DNA of 64,000 nt from Pohlia nutans (taxonomy: Eukaryota > Streptophyta > Bryopsida > Bryales > Mniaceae), in the NCBI GenBank assembly GCA_022496805.1, contig CM040091.1, positions 18,652,336-18,716,335 on the forward strand, written 5' to 3'. The translations under genes and the position numbers were made by a program. A model generated the notes under the pieces. That model did no database searches, was not told where the DNA came from, and worked only from the letters and a program-made list of their open reading frames with translations. Below are positions 34,300 through 46,757 of this stretch, piece by piece (position 1 is the first letter of the stretch; every line of letters begins with the position of its first letter).

Positions 34300-35652
34300 C
34301 ACACTGACTTTCCCAACATTAACAAATGGACAACAAACTCCATCATAGACAACGAAATGTCCAATGACTTTTGGAATAATCCAGAAATAACAGACGCACA
34401 AAAAACAAGCATACTAAAATTTAGAACCGATCAATACATGGGTAATGCTAGAAAGCAATTAATTTTTGGCATACAAAAATTCCCCTCAAAAACATGTCCC
34501 ATCTGTAATTCACAAGATGCAAATACATGGCTACATATACTTTTAATATGCAAACAACACCATATACACGCACTAAGAACCAAAAGGCACAATAAAGCGG
34601 TGTGGGAATTAAGAAAATTAATACTATCCTCAAATAAATCAAGATGCTACACTCTCATGAATGCGGGCACATTCAACAATAACCCACAAAAAAACACAGT
34701 TCCTTCATGGTTATTACTATGTACTTGTAATCAACAAAGATGTCAATGTAATGCCAGATTCAAACCAGATATATTATGCATTGAAGGCCTCTCATATCAA
34801 AGCCCACCTCCTCTAAATCCCGATGATAACCTAACCATACAATTCATAGAATTCACATATACAAACGAGAGATTTTCACTAGAACAATTGGCAGAATTTT
34901 TTTTAAATACCAACCTCTAATTTATAACATCATACAACAAGGTTGGAAAGTAGATCCCATCATAGTCATTACAGCTAGAGCTAGAGGAACCACACACGTC
35001 CCCTCAATGAAACAACTAGAAACAAAATTCAACATTTGTGAAACCTCCATAAAACACACATTCAAAGCAATAAATACCGTTGCCATACAGTATGCCGGAT
35101 CTATCCTTTTACATAAAAGAGGTATAGAGAATAATCAAACAATACCAACAGATGTAGTACATTAAAAGAGGGAGGGTAGTGGTGAAAACCACTGCTAGCC
35201 ACTCTTTTCAACAACTAGCTCAACTTGTCTCAGGGGATAGAAAGGGCCGGTTGGTTGGTACAAACTTTCCTGCCATGATTACGCACTAGCAGCACCAAGC
35301 CATGTGTACCACATCACTACTCAACGAGCCCAACTAGTTTCGAACCCAAACCACATAATTGTGATACAACGCCCTTCACCAACCAACCAAAGAACTCATG
35401 ACTTGGCGATAAAACTTAACACTAAACATACCTTTATACAAACTAGCACTCATCCAACAATACTTCGCTTTTCTCCTTTGTTACTGTTACTTTGTTCTGG
35501 CTACTATAGTGTCCATTCTCGAATGAGGAGAGTAGTATTGTTCCAATGTCCCTTTGTCCTGTGGGCATCGGGTCATTGACATTACGAACGGACACTATAT
35601 TCACGCCGGCCCTTTCTTTAGGGTCGGTGTTTCTATCTATCTATCTATATAT
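34300..35652 (+). pseudogene. 3' part of a non-LTR (LINE-type) retrotransposon
   Basis: A 34300-34917 frame carries the C-terminal region of a LINE-like ORF: a CPIC...H...C zinc knuckle of the reverse-transcriptase-associated type, 'LRTKRHNKAVWELRKLI', and 'RFKPDILCIEG'. A T-run near 34900 shifts the frame, and the reading continues to 35163 ('IIQQGWKVDPIIVITARARG'). The 3' non-coding end from 35500 matches the SINE tail at 24315-24460 and ends in CTAT repeats. The 5' part with the polymerase core is missing, so this is a dead, 5'-truncated copy. Confidence 0.72.
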
Positions 35653-36432
35653 ATACTAGTAAAGCCGATTTTTGAATGCTTATCAACTTCAACCAATCAT
35701 GACCCAAATTTTATTCTCAACTCTTGGCATTTGTCCATTGAAGCGTAAAATATGCCCTTATAGGTTCCCTTTGAGTTCCTTTTTCTTTTTTTAGTTTAGT
35801 TCTTTCATAACAAGATTTAACTTACACCTTTTTTGTGGTTCATAGATAGACAAATGGCTATTTTTGGAGAAAACTTCAAAAGGAAAAAGTTGGCAATGTC
35901 CAAATTTCTTAATTTTGTCGTGATACTATTGTTAGAATATTAATGTATAATGAAAACGAACAATAAATCATACAATAATGAAAAAAATGCAATGCAAATG
36001 TAAATGAAGAAAAGAAATAAAATGAACATTGTTTGAATTGCTCACATGTAGAAGTAAATTTCAAAAGACATATTAGATTATGACTTTCATTACGGTTGTG
36101 CGTAGCATTGCATAGCCTTAGACTTTTATATAGTAAATGATTTCTCAAAAATCCACAAATATATAAACTATAATTAAAAGGGAACGTCTTCCTTCAACAT
36201 AAAGTTTTGCTCTATTAGATAACTACTTCAAGATTTAAGATATACCATAGGTCATTAGCGCAATTGGTGTGGCAAAAATAGTATGAGTGTTTTATGCATT
36301 CACTCTATTTATAATTATAATCTTTTTCTTTACTTTGTATATCTTTTTACTTTATCTCTTTCACGTTATATTTCTAACCCTGATTTTTTATTTCATCTTT
36401 TACTTTATATCTTTTGCTTTAAAAACAGAGTG

Positions 36433-36440
36433 TATAAATA
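36433..36440 (+). promoter_or_regulatory. TATA box of RING gene copy 3
   Basis: TATAAATA ending 120 bp before the ATG at 36560. Confidence 0.55.
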
Positions 36441-36559
36441 AGCATTGTAGACATCCAGTTCATTTCACAAATGTACATGATATTTGTATAATTCGAGTGG
36501 ATGGTATAACTTTTTATTAAAAAAGAATTATTTTTCGTACATTTAGGCTTTGTAACGCA

Positions 36560-37069
36560 ATGACGTCATCAGTACTTGTAGATATTGCTAGATTTGCGGA
36601 TAATTTGTTGGATTGTGAAGATCGACAAATCCATTTACAGCTAAATAACGTAACATGTAGTATTTGTCTTGAGAATGTATCAAGGGACCTATATACCACC
36701 AAGTGTGGACATTGCTTTCGTGCAAAATGCATATTAGAATGGTCTACAAGCCAAAGTTGTTCTAATCAATCTTCAAAAACATGTCCATCATGTAGAAGCA
36801 ATATTGAACAAGAATTGAAACTTTTTAGATTCGAAACAAAGTTTTACCCAAACTATCTAGACACAATTTTAAGCAGACTTTTGGACTATTTTCAACATAT
36901 TGTGGTTTTAGAGTGCAACAATTTGTTGGGTCCAACATTGATAGTGTACAAATTACCGGAAAATGTTTCAGAAGATGTAAAAAATTCCATCAGAGGAATT
37001 ATTGAGAAGTTTATTTATATTTGTAATGAACGGTGTGATAATAGAGTTATCCGTAAACAAAAGGGTTGA
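36560..37069 (+). CDS. RING-finger protein, copy 3 (fifth zinc ligand lost)
   Basis: 169 aa, one exon. The RING reads CSIC, KCGH, then FRAKC, then CPSC: the fifth ligand is Arg (codon 36719-36721, cgt instead of tgt). The rest, including KLPENVSEDVKNS and the basic end, is close to copy 1. With one ligand missing the second zinc site may be impaired. No stop or frameshift is present. Confidence 0.8.
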   Translation: MTSSVLVDIARFADNLLDCEDRQIHLQLNNVTCSICLENVSRDLYTTKCGHCFRAKCILEWSTSQSCSNQSSKTCPSCRSNIEQELKLFRFETKFYPNYLDTILSRLLDYFQHIVVLECNNLLGPTLIVYKLPENVSEDVKNSIRGIIEKFIYICNERCDNRVIRKQKG

Positions 37070-37508
37070 GTGAACCTTAGTTTGACTAAAATTTTGGAGA
37101 AATGAAAACTATTGAGAGAAATTCTAGGAAATCAAAAGAATGGGTGAGTGGGGACGGTTTAGGCATATATAGTGAGAATCTATTGTCAGAAAAGGGGCTA
37201 GCAATCACCTTCTTCATGTGTGAAGGTGAATAATAGAAACTTGAGTGAGAAGTTTTTTAGCACTGATTTTGGTGCTTTCAAAGTTTGCATCCATAGTTTT
37301 TTTTTAGTGCCCGACAGCTCTTTTTTGAGGATTACAGTCACTAATCACTCAAATCATGGTCCACTCACCTACTTTTGAAGGACTTTACGAATAACTCTAA
37401 TATGTAAAAGCTTTTCCAGACACAAGTTATATAAAACATAATTACAATTACATATTGCAACTATAGAAATTCCTATCTTTTGATTATTGATACTTGTTTA
37501 ATTAATTA

Positions 37509-37766
37509 CTAGCAAATCTCGTGTTGCAATGCAACACAAAACTAAATAAACATGATCAAGAAATATGGACTCCATTGCAAAAAAATGTTGATTGAAAGAA
37601 ATTGAAGAACTTGATTATAGATAAAAACAATTTACAAAATTGGCAAATGGATGAAAATGATATATAATGAGATATTGGATGTTAATTGATGGATGTAAAA
37701 ATTGGATGCAAACGTGACGGATTTTGTGACATAGGGGTCGTGACACTCTGCATTTAATATAATTGA
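37509..37766 (-). mobile_element. Internal Helitron-end unit within copy 3
   Basis: 258 bp on the minus strand: 5' TCAATTATA at 37766, and at the other end a perfect 8-bp stem (gtgttgca a tgcaacac, 37521-37537) followed by CTAG at 37509-37512 and a T. This is a textbook Helitron 3' end located inside the larger element. Confidence 0.75.
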
Positions 37767-39367
37767 TATATATATAATAATAATAATAAACATTGAAAAA
37801 CAGCGTTGGTATGCATCAATTGTCCGATTCCCTCCCCTCCCTCCCCACGAGTTTACTTTCTAATTTCCTTGAAATGTACAATTTACTAAAACGGACATAT
37901 TTGCTAAATTTAGCCTCACATTTTCATTGCCTTTCCAAAGCATCAATTAATTCCAAATTTGGTTGAGAAAATCCACTTTTTTCTTCATTATCATGTGGAA
38001 ACAAGCATGTGGGACTTTTTTGACATTTAAGAGTTAAGTGTGTCTTTTGCTCCCGTTGGTTCCCCCACCTATGGCATTAGGGCGTGTATTTTACTCTCTT
38101 TATAATCACAGGGGCCTCACATTACTCAGTTAATGCTTTGCATCCCTCAGGCGTGGTGAAGCTCACTTAGCCAGTCGCCGGGAGTGATCTCAGAACCACT
38201 TTAGGACATTTAGAACATTGTGCGACCTCCCACGTAAATGGTATCTACTTTTGCTACCCAATGCATACAATACTCACGATACCTCTATAATATCCGGCAC
38301 TACCCTTGTTACATTAAGGTAATACCATGATGATATCTGCGGATATCACCTTATGAAGTTGCTACATATTTATATGATGTTGAGCATTCTCGCTGTATTT
38401 CAATTTTTTTTTTACTTTCTTTCTTTGTATTTTTAGCAGCCCCATTTTTGGGGTAGAAATCCAGCTAATTTTAGCCAGTTTTGAGATCACTGGTCACCGG
38501 TAGGTGCAATCTGGTCCTCTTTTTGCATAGGAAATTGAACGGCGAACACCATCCAAGCTATGCAGGGAGGTGGCAGACGAGATCATAAGGGCAGGCATAA
38601 TCTCTCAATTAAGTCAACACAACAAATTAGGTCCGGACCATGAACCCGAGACCATGAAACCGACATTGGGCCTCGATTTTATTAATCTTTAGCAATTTTG
38701 AGTAGGTGCTACGTGATTGTGAACTTCCGATTTTCAAATTGATCTATTTACTGACCAGCAATATAAAATGTTCTTGCTGATTCTGGTGATATAAAATTTG
38801 GTTACAACCTCGATTGATCTAAATTCTGCTTTTCACAATATAATCCAATTATCGTCCTTAAAGGGGATTAGTCATGCTCATCGGTGAATCACGAACGAAT
38901 GAGTCCTGTCTGAATCAAACTCCGGTCGGGATGAGAATTCATTTCATCACAAGGTTCAAGGACAGCACAACGTAACTCACAGGCTCACTCAGTCATGCTT
39001 AGTGTGAATTCATACACGTTCCCGCACTGTCTCATTGATCATACATGTGTTACAAGTTCAACAATCGTGATTGTATTCAAAGAAAATTACTTAGGACGCG
39101 TTCACTTGTGAAGTATTTTTTGTATCAGTGTCTGAAGCTGGATTGAGGAGTTGGATTTGAGTGGAGTTGATCAAGAATTGACATCACAGTTTCGATGCGG
39201 GCAGCATAAAATGTAGAGGATGGTGAATTTCCGGATTTCCAGTAGTTATCCATAGAAATGGTAGAATTTACAATCAACGTGTCTGTGCTCGACGACCATC
39301 AATCGAAGTGGTGGATGAGACAGATTGGAAAGCCAAAGTTCCGTAAGGTTAGCGCTAGCGGTGCAAA
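37767..39367. other. No gene recognised; duplicated and relic MITE sequence
   Basis: 38364-38491 repeats the start of the window. About 38640-38880 is a decayed TTAA-type MITE (gggcctcgattt, tgatataaaatttggtt, gtccttaaagggg). The remainder shows nothing I can support. Confidence 0.5.
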
Positions 39368-39370
39368 TTA

Positions 39371-39733
39371 GGGCCGCTTCACACTATGGTCGTCCAAGTC
39401 GAGAGGCCGTGGGATTAAGAGTCCAAACTTTGTTGAGAGTCCAAAGAAATCTACTGAAAATAGGCATAAAATATAGTTTTCATTTTTTATGAAAAGAAAT
39501 CGACGGCCTCTCGACCATAGTGACGGGTCTTGCAAAATGTAGGACCTAAATTTCCTCTCGAGAGGCCGTCACCTTGGTCAAAAAGTGTTGCCATGTAAGC
39601 ATTTTGAAGGTCCACGGCCTTCGGACTTTGGCCTCTAGTGTGAAGGGTCGAGAAGCCGAAACCATGGTTTCTTGCAATTTGATTGGTGGAAACCGACGGC
39701 CTCTCGACCTTCGGCCATAGTGTGAAGCGGCCC
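39371..39733. mobile_element. Tourist-like MITE (TTA duplication)
   Basis: Inverted ends GGGCCGCTTCACACTATGG and the inverse, flanked on both sides by TTA. 363 bp, non-coding, PIF/Harbinger type by target site and end style. An inverse-oriented copy is at 45032-45377. Confidence 0.85.
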
Positions 39734-40492
39734 TTAATGTGCGAATTTTTGAAGGAAGTGGAATCTTAGAGACTGTCGCAAGTTGTCATGATGAAAAACA
39801 TCACTAAAGATGAATTGCACCGTCACACCGATTGTAATCTGCCATTATTTTGCCACTAATCTGGCGGATGAAAGACACTGAAACTCACACAGCTCAATGA
39901 CAAGTTGGCAGAAATCAATTGTTTACTATGAGCGTATCCATGATACCAATCATGCCATTGAAGCCTCCGAATTAACTCTCTCTAAGCATCCACAGAACGG
40001 CACGTCACTTACAGTCCCAGTGGTTTTTGTGAAACAACACAACTAAAGGCCCATTCGCACTTGGCCTTTGCAAAGACCGTGGATAAAAATTTAACACCCC
40101 TACAATTTTGGGAAAAATACCTTCTTTGTAGGAAAGGTGTCATCAATGAGGTTTGGAAAGGTGTTAGCAATAGTAGGGGGATTACATAATGGCCCCTCAA
40201 GTGCGACATCAGCTAAGACCATTCTTTAGTGTTCAAAACTAGGGAATATTTCCTATTTTGGTGCTCCTTTAACAATTGCCTACTATTGCTCGAATATTTT
40301 TTGTCCTCCTAAATGTTAGCTAATACCCATTCTTAAAAGTGTGCCATGTGTACATCCATGTAGGATTGGTAATTACTAAAGAATGTAGGTGGGAACACAC
40401 ACTTTTTTAAGGATGTAAGACCCCTTTGTAAGACCACCTCTAAGGCCAGGTGCGAACATACCTTAAAGGTGGTCAACACACAGGAAGACTTG

Positions 40493-41022
40493 TTAACCCT
40501 TAAGCACTCAAATGACCATTTTCCGGTCGCTGCCCGAGTCTAACGGGCTGTTCCGAAAAAAAAATTGAAAAAAAAAAATGTATTTTAAAATACTGCATCA
40601 AGTTTACTTTTGAACCCAGTTTGAATTATGGCAATCCAAGTTAAACTCCATTCGGGAGAATTTTTCAAAGTAGATCACCTCAACATTGTCTTAGTGTTAT
40701 GAATTTTGCTATTTGGGGAAAGTAATGATGATCCCTCCATCATTTCTTTCTTTTTTGAAGTTTACCCAATTTCAACCAATTGTACTAAATTTTGAACTCT
40801 AAAATTGAAAATTATAATTTATACATATTTTCAAAGGTTAATGCTTTTGAATTCATCAAAAAATGATTTAAAGTTATTTTTGGAGGTTTGGCAGTACAGA
40901 TTATTTGTAGAGATGATACTCTACATTTTGTCTATAGAACCAAACTTCATCAAACATATGCACGGCACATATTATAACACATCTTCGTTTTGCCCAATAC
41001 CCCTTGGGCTTGTAGGGGTTAA
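40493..41022. mobile_element. TTAA-flanked element, GGTCGCTGCCCG family
   Basis: Starts TTAACCCTTAAGCACTC and ends TTGGGCTTGTAGGGGTTAA. Body matches 32174-32723. Shares its right TTAA (41019-41022) with the next element. Confidence 0.8.
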
Positions 41023-41569
41023 CCCCTAAGTGACGGATCAACCATTTTATGGTCTCTGTCCTTTTTTTACGGGCAGCCGGAGATAGAAAAAACATTTTTA
41101 TAGAAAATAAAAAATATTTTAAAATAGGAAATCAAGTCTACTTTCCAACCCAATTCGAAACATGTCAATCCGAGTTAAACTCCACCCGCGAGAAATTTTC
41201 AAAGACAAACACTTCTACATTGTCTGACTAGTGTTAGAAAACTTACTATTTGGGGAAAGAAATGATGTTCTCTCCTTTGAAAAATCTGCTTTTTAAAATT
41301 TTAGAACAGAATGTTTAGTTTTAACGAATCATAAAAAATTCAAATTCTAAAAATAAAATTTGTAATTCTCATAAATATTTGAAGTTAAATGCTTCTAAAT
41401 TCATTATGAGAAGATAAAAAGCTATTTTTTGAAAATTGACCGTGTGGATAATTACTAAACATCAAGCTCCTCATTTTCTCTTTTGGACCAAACTTCATCA
41501 AAGTTGAAGAAGTAATTTTTAATAACACGTTTATGTTTTGCCTTTACCCCTCCATCATTTAGGGGTTAA
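41019..41569. mobile_element. TTAA-flanked element abutting the previous one
   Basis: Starts TTAACCCCTAAGTGACGG and ends ATCATTTAGGGGTTAA. Diverged relative of the 32174 and 40493 copies; non-coding. Confidence 0.8.
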
Positions 41570-42364
41570 AAGGGGGTTTAGGGCAACTGAAAAAAAAACA
41601 CGCAAGCCTGCCCAAGACGTGCCAAAACACTCAAACCAAAATTCTTGCTCTCACTAGCAAGCCATAACACCTAACCAAAAAAACTACCCATATTCTAGTT
41701 TTAAAATGACAAGTGCAATAGATCATTGTAAAAAACGCATTTGAGATGAGACCAAATTTTATATCACCAGAATCAATGATGAAAGTGCAGATTGCACCTG
41801 CGGGTGCAACATCAGGAACTTCAAGGCATGTGAATATGGTGCATTGAAATGCAATTAATATAATTTGGTTCCAACCTTCATGCCAACCGAGTATGGATAA
41901 AATGACACTAAAATGACCTATATGCAACCTTTGGTGTCAAAATGGCACCAAAATAATCTGGGCCAATTTTTTTATGGGGGCCAGGCGACTGGGCAAGTGA
42001 GTTTCACCGCGTCTGAGTGACGGTGGTTAATGCAGATCCTCTTGTTCTAAAAAAGTAAACAAAAATATATTCAAAAGTAATCCCAGGCGGTATCTAATGA
42101 GCGAAGAAGTTACCCAGTCCCCCGCTAAGTCCGGAGCCATCCCCCAATCTGGCAGGCTCTGAATTGCTCTGAATTGCAGAAGGATTCCAGTTTCCCTGAG
42201 CCCAAATAGCAACTGCCAAAATGAGTCAACTAACCGCGCCATCCCTGCCAAACGTAGCAGAACATACCGCAGCCCGGGCCTCTACTTCCCAGGAATCTCG
42301 CCGCTCCCCTGGATCACCTCTAACTTAGCGAAACCGTCACTAACTCAGCGACACTGCCATCAAC

Positions 42365-42790
42365 TTAAAGTAGACGACCTGTTTCCGATCACCTTAAGCA
42401 ATTCAGCATACTTCCGGTGGAGTAACAAATAGGAAAATAATTTTGCAGTGTAGAAATAGATTTGAAGAAGGTAACATATTTTTGAACAAATTTTGGGGCA
42501 ATATCGAATTTACTACGAATTTTCAAAGTGAAGATTCTCTCCAACCCGTTCTCGCAATATAGACTGACCTATTTCCAAGAACTGTAAAACTAGATTTCGA
42601 GAACACATGATATCATACTAACTTGGTCACAAGTTTCCATTCTAGGCGCCAACCCTTCCATATTAAGAAGAAACATGTTTCCGCCACCATTTACGAATGA
42701 ATTCGAAAATAATGTAGGCCTATTCACGAAAATAGGTCGCCCTATACTGCGTGATTGGGGGCCTGATCGGAAACAGGTCGTCTACTTTAA
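42365..42790. mobile_element. TTAA-flanked element with AGTAGACGACC ends
   Basis: TTAAAGTAGACGACCTGTTT at the left and its exact inverse at the right; about 426 bp. Same TTAA target as the CCCCTAAA families but a different terminal repeat. Shares its right TTAA (42787-42790) with the next element. Confidence 0.75.
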
Positions 42791-43436
42791 CCCCTTTAGG
42801 ATTGCTCAAGCCAAAATGGCCTACAGTTTGCAATACAGGCCGGTTTTAGGGTAGTTGGACTATGTATTTGCAAAAACTGAATTCTTCAACAATGTCTGCA
42901 AAGATGGGAACTAAATTACTGTGGAAAGAAAAAATAATAATTGAGCAAAAATACAGAAATTGTGCCTACGAGAAGTGCGTATTTTGCATATTCTTGGAAG
43001 GGACCCAGCTTGTATTTTGCAACCGTAATTGTTTGAGGGGGCCACGTATGTGATATTTCAAGAATTTTGGCGTGGCCAAGGCTCAATTATTTCATGTCAA
43101 AGTGAACTAGGTGAAGCCCTTCCACAGACGATAAGGAGAAAAAATAATAATAAAAATAAATGCGACTTCTAGGCCCTGCCGAAGGCTAAAATACGGACAA
43201 ATACAACACTTTTTTAGACTGCACAATACACCAAGAATTTTTGAAGAACTGAAAATCACTCAAAAATTGATCAAAAAATTGTCCTGCTACAAAATTGCTC
43301 ACATGTCCTACTAAAAAAATCTCATTGTATAAATATCTCTTGAAGGTACTCAAATATTGTTGTGTACACAGATACTTGGGCAAGAGCACTTGCAACTGGG
43401 CCTCATGAGCTGTATCAAACATCCTTTAGGGGTTAA
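42787..43436. mobile_element. TTAA-flanked element, 650 bp
   Basis: Starts TTAACCCCTTTAGGATTGC and ends CATCCTTTAGGGGTTAA. Non-coding; interior unlike the other families. Confidence 0.65.
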
Positions 43437-45028
43437 CTTAGCCAAAGTAGATTTATCCCGTAAGAACGCAATCAACCATTTTGTGGTCTTTGAAACTATG
43501 AATGAAATAATCAAACCCTTGTTGCTTGGCTCGGCTGAAGTTAAGGATAATGCTCTATGATTCCTTCGATCCCATTTTTAATATTTGAGATTAGGAGGTG
43601 CAATAGTGGGCTTCTAAAGAACGTTATCTTGACAGGTTTTGGCGGGCTTCCTAATATTTTTTTTAAAATAAAAAATAATTCAATGATTTCTAACAGTAGA
43701 TTATGTCTACTTTCAAACCCGATTTGAATCGGGTCAATTGGAATAAAATTTCACTTGTGAGAATTTTTAGAAAGGAACATGTCAACGTTGTTGTTTTGTT
43801 GAAAATTTTACTATTTCTGGAAATAGTGATATTTTGACATGAGTATTTCGAATTTGATTCCTTTTTTGTGATATAACATGCAATCACATCAAATTCTATA
43901 TGTTCATTTGAAAGAAAATTGTGTAAATACTGATGATGTTTTAGGTTTTTAATTATTTTTAATTATTTATTTATCTATTTATAATTATATTTTTTAACTC
44001 GTTTTTCTTGTCAATAAAACTTCATCAAAATTATAGAAGGGATATTTTATAACTCATTTTTGTTTTGATCTATAACAATAAATATATTTAAACATAATTT
44101 AAAGGACACTCGTTACTATAACTTTCTAAAAGCTTGGTAAAAGAAAAGTAATTAAAAGAGTGCCTAAAGTTTTGGAAAATTATTGACCTAGTTTGCCTCA
44201 AAAATAAAAATATCAAAAGGCCAACGGTTATATATAAATATAAATTATATATAAATAAATAAATAAATAAATATATATATGTTATCGCTCGATTTTGATA
44301 TACTATTTTTCGTGTTGCTCGACTGTGTTTTGCACTTTAATTAATTATAAGGGAAAAAGTTGCCCAAACCACTAGGCAGCCACGGTATGTAGGAAATATT
44401 GAGAGTTGAGTTAATTAAAAACAAGTACGCTCCATACATAGTCCATGCAGAGGCAATAATCTTATATAAACGATTTTCGACATGCCTTGTACATAAATAG
44501 TCCCTTGGTCCGTTCATAAATAAAGTCATAAGCTTGGAAGAACTTGTGGGAACTCTCCAGTTTAGCATTAGAGAGGTCACGAGTTACACTGTCATTGGCG
44601 GTGCATGGTCTTGCTTTAAATTATTTTTCAACTCATCATAAACTAGTTTTGTTATTTTTTTGAATTAAAAATGAGTCGAAGGTAAGTATGAGGTGAGTTT
44701 TCACTTTGAGACACTCTTTTCGGTTAACTCTAATGTTGACTTGATTTTTGAAAAGGCCCTCCTTCTTTTTCATCCATAGCCCCACTTTATACTTGGAGCT
44801 TGGGGCCGACCCAAACCCTTCAAATTTCAATCAATAGGACCGCTCGATTCTTTCAAATTTGGCCCTAAGACTAAGGTCGGGCCAAAATAAGCAATTTTTC
44901 CTACGTAGTGTTTTATGTGGCATGATTTTGGCGCCAGATCTTTGAGCGAGTTTGATGAAATCAGAACAAGATTTTCCTTGAGCCAGCCTTCTGTTCAACC
45001 CTAGCCTTCCATCTAGCCCCAACGTGTA
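43437..45028. other. Gene-free AT-rich stretch
   Basis: Contains an AAAT/ATAA microsatellite near 44250-44280. No gene or element with defined ends was seen. Confidence 0.5.
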
Positions 45029-45031
45029 TAA

Positions 45032-45377
45032 GGGCCGCTTCACACTATGGCCGAAGGTCGAGAGGCCGTCAATTTCCACCAATCAAATTGCAAGAAACCA
45101 TAGGTTCGGCCTCTCGACCCTTCACAGTAGAGGCCAAAGTCCAAAGGCCGTGGACCTCCAAAATGCTTCCATGGCAACACTTTTTGACCAAGGTGACGGT
45201 CTCTCGAGAGGAAGTTTGGGTCCTACATTTTGCAAGACCCGTCACTATGGTCGAGAGGCCGTCGATTTCTTTTCATAAAAAATGAAAACTATATTTTAAT
45301 GCCTATTTTCAGTAGATTTCTTTGGACTCTCAATCCCACGGCCTCTCGACTTGGACGGCCATAGTGTGAAGCGGCCC
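45032..45377. mobile_element. Tourist-like MITE (TAA duplication), inverse of 39371 copy
   Basis: Same GGGCCGCTTCACACTATGG ends, flanked on both sides by TAA. Reads as the reverse complement of 39371-39733. Confidence 0.85.
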
Positions 45378-45380
45378 TAA

Positions 45381-46757
45381 AGTGGGCCTTATTTGGCGAG
45401 TCATCTGTGCTTAAAGTACCCCCCGTTGGAGTTGCTCTAATTAACTCCTAAGTGCCCAATCAACCATATTATACTTGATTTTTGGTCAAACGTCCTAAAA
45501 AACAAGTGTTTAAGCTTTATTATAGTTGGTGTTTTCATTAGATGTTTAAGTTAAGTTATGATACATCTTTTGACCGTTGGGATTGGAGAATAGACTTCAT
45601 TTGAAGTTTTTCCACCGTTGAGAAATTTGGAATTTGAGTGTTCAAAATACAAAGGGCTTTCTAAGAATGCTCCAATCATAGGTTTCTTTTATTTTCTTCA
45701 CTTTCATATTTTTACTACTTGTAAATGTAACTTTTATCTATGTTAAATACAATTTTTGATATTAAATTTGACAAAAATATATTTATTTTGAATTTTTATC
45801 TTGTTTACATAATAAAATTTGTAAATATTCAAAATATCTTCCAATCATGTTGAAATTTTTGTCACACCTTCATAGTGCTAATGACTATCAATGAAAAATT
45901 ATAAATCATCCAATGTGATATTTCAAGTATGCAAATTGTAGTGATTTGACTTTTGCAGAATAGGTGAGGACATTTAGGGTAAGGAAGGATTAGTGTAACG
46001 TCCCGCTCAGTGGTCTCCACTCACACTCCTCGTGGTCTATGGATCATCAATGCGCGCCAGCCACCACGTAGCCTTCGCCGCCACTGCAAACGAAGCAGTG
46101 CCGCACCACCTCCGGTCCTCCCCGCGTTCCCTCACTTGCCCAGATCCGCGCCTCCCGCACCCTCCCGTCCCCTTGCCCACATTGCCCACATTGCTTGCCT
46201 GCCTGCCTGCCTGCCTGCCTGCGGATCTCGCATGCCCTGCACTACCCACACTCCTGCTCCTGCGCACCCCTTTCATCACCTCACACATGCACTAAGTTAC
46301 TGCACCTCACTGTTCCACCACTCGTGCTCGCACTCAGTCCGAGGGCCCGAGGTTACACGAGCTCTGTCAGAGCCCAGACGCGGCTTAATCATTGCATCCC
46401 ACATGTAGCAAGCAAGCAAGCAAACACCCTCGTGTAATGTCGTGCGTGTAATGGTGCCAGTTCGCTTTGTATGAAGTGGTTGCAGCACTGCACTGGAGAA
46501 AAGTTTGGGTTTGGATCTGGTGTGTGGCCGAAGCTCCACATTTTGGTATCTGGTCGTTACTTGTGCAACGGTGTAGTAGTGGTAGGAGAGTTTGAATGTG
46601 GTGAGCTGCCACGGAATTCCTGGTTCTCTTCTTTACAGAGTGCGGTGCTGGAATGGTGGTCGACACGCCGCAAAGAAGGATTTCCAGGGGTGGATATATT
46701 TTTTGAGCTGCTGCCGCTGTAGGTCTTCTTGTGAAGGAAGCGCTGACAGAGCCCTCC
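45381..46757. other. Upstream region of the malectin/LRR gene
   Basis: From about 46000 the base composition turns GC-richer than the flanks, with a TGCC microsatellite at 46196-46222. This part may hold promoter or leader exons of the receptor gene, but no TATA box or splice pair is convincing. Confidence 0.4.

Larger units (their letters stand above)
35656..37766 (-). mobile_element. RING-bearing Helitron-like element, copy 3
   Basis: On the minus strand it begins TCAATTATATT after an A (37766) and ends CTAG before a T (35656). Its 2111 bp align end to end with copy 1 (2118 bp), with unrelated flanks. It inserted at the microsatellite tail of the LINE copy. An internal terminus with a strong hairpin lies at 37509-37537. 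Confidence 0.78.

Noticed and set aside
42027..42251. Minus-strand 74-aa frame
   Set aside because: No recognisable domain, no splice continuation and it borders TTAA elements.
46010..46408. Pro/Ala-rich frames near the TGCC microsatellite
   Set aside because: No family similarity; composition of the GC-rich upstream region explains open frames on both strands.
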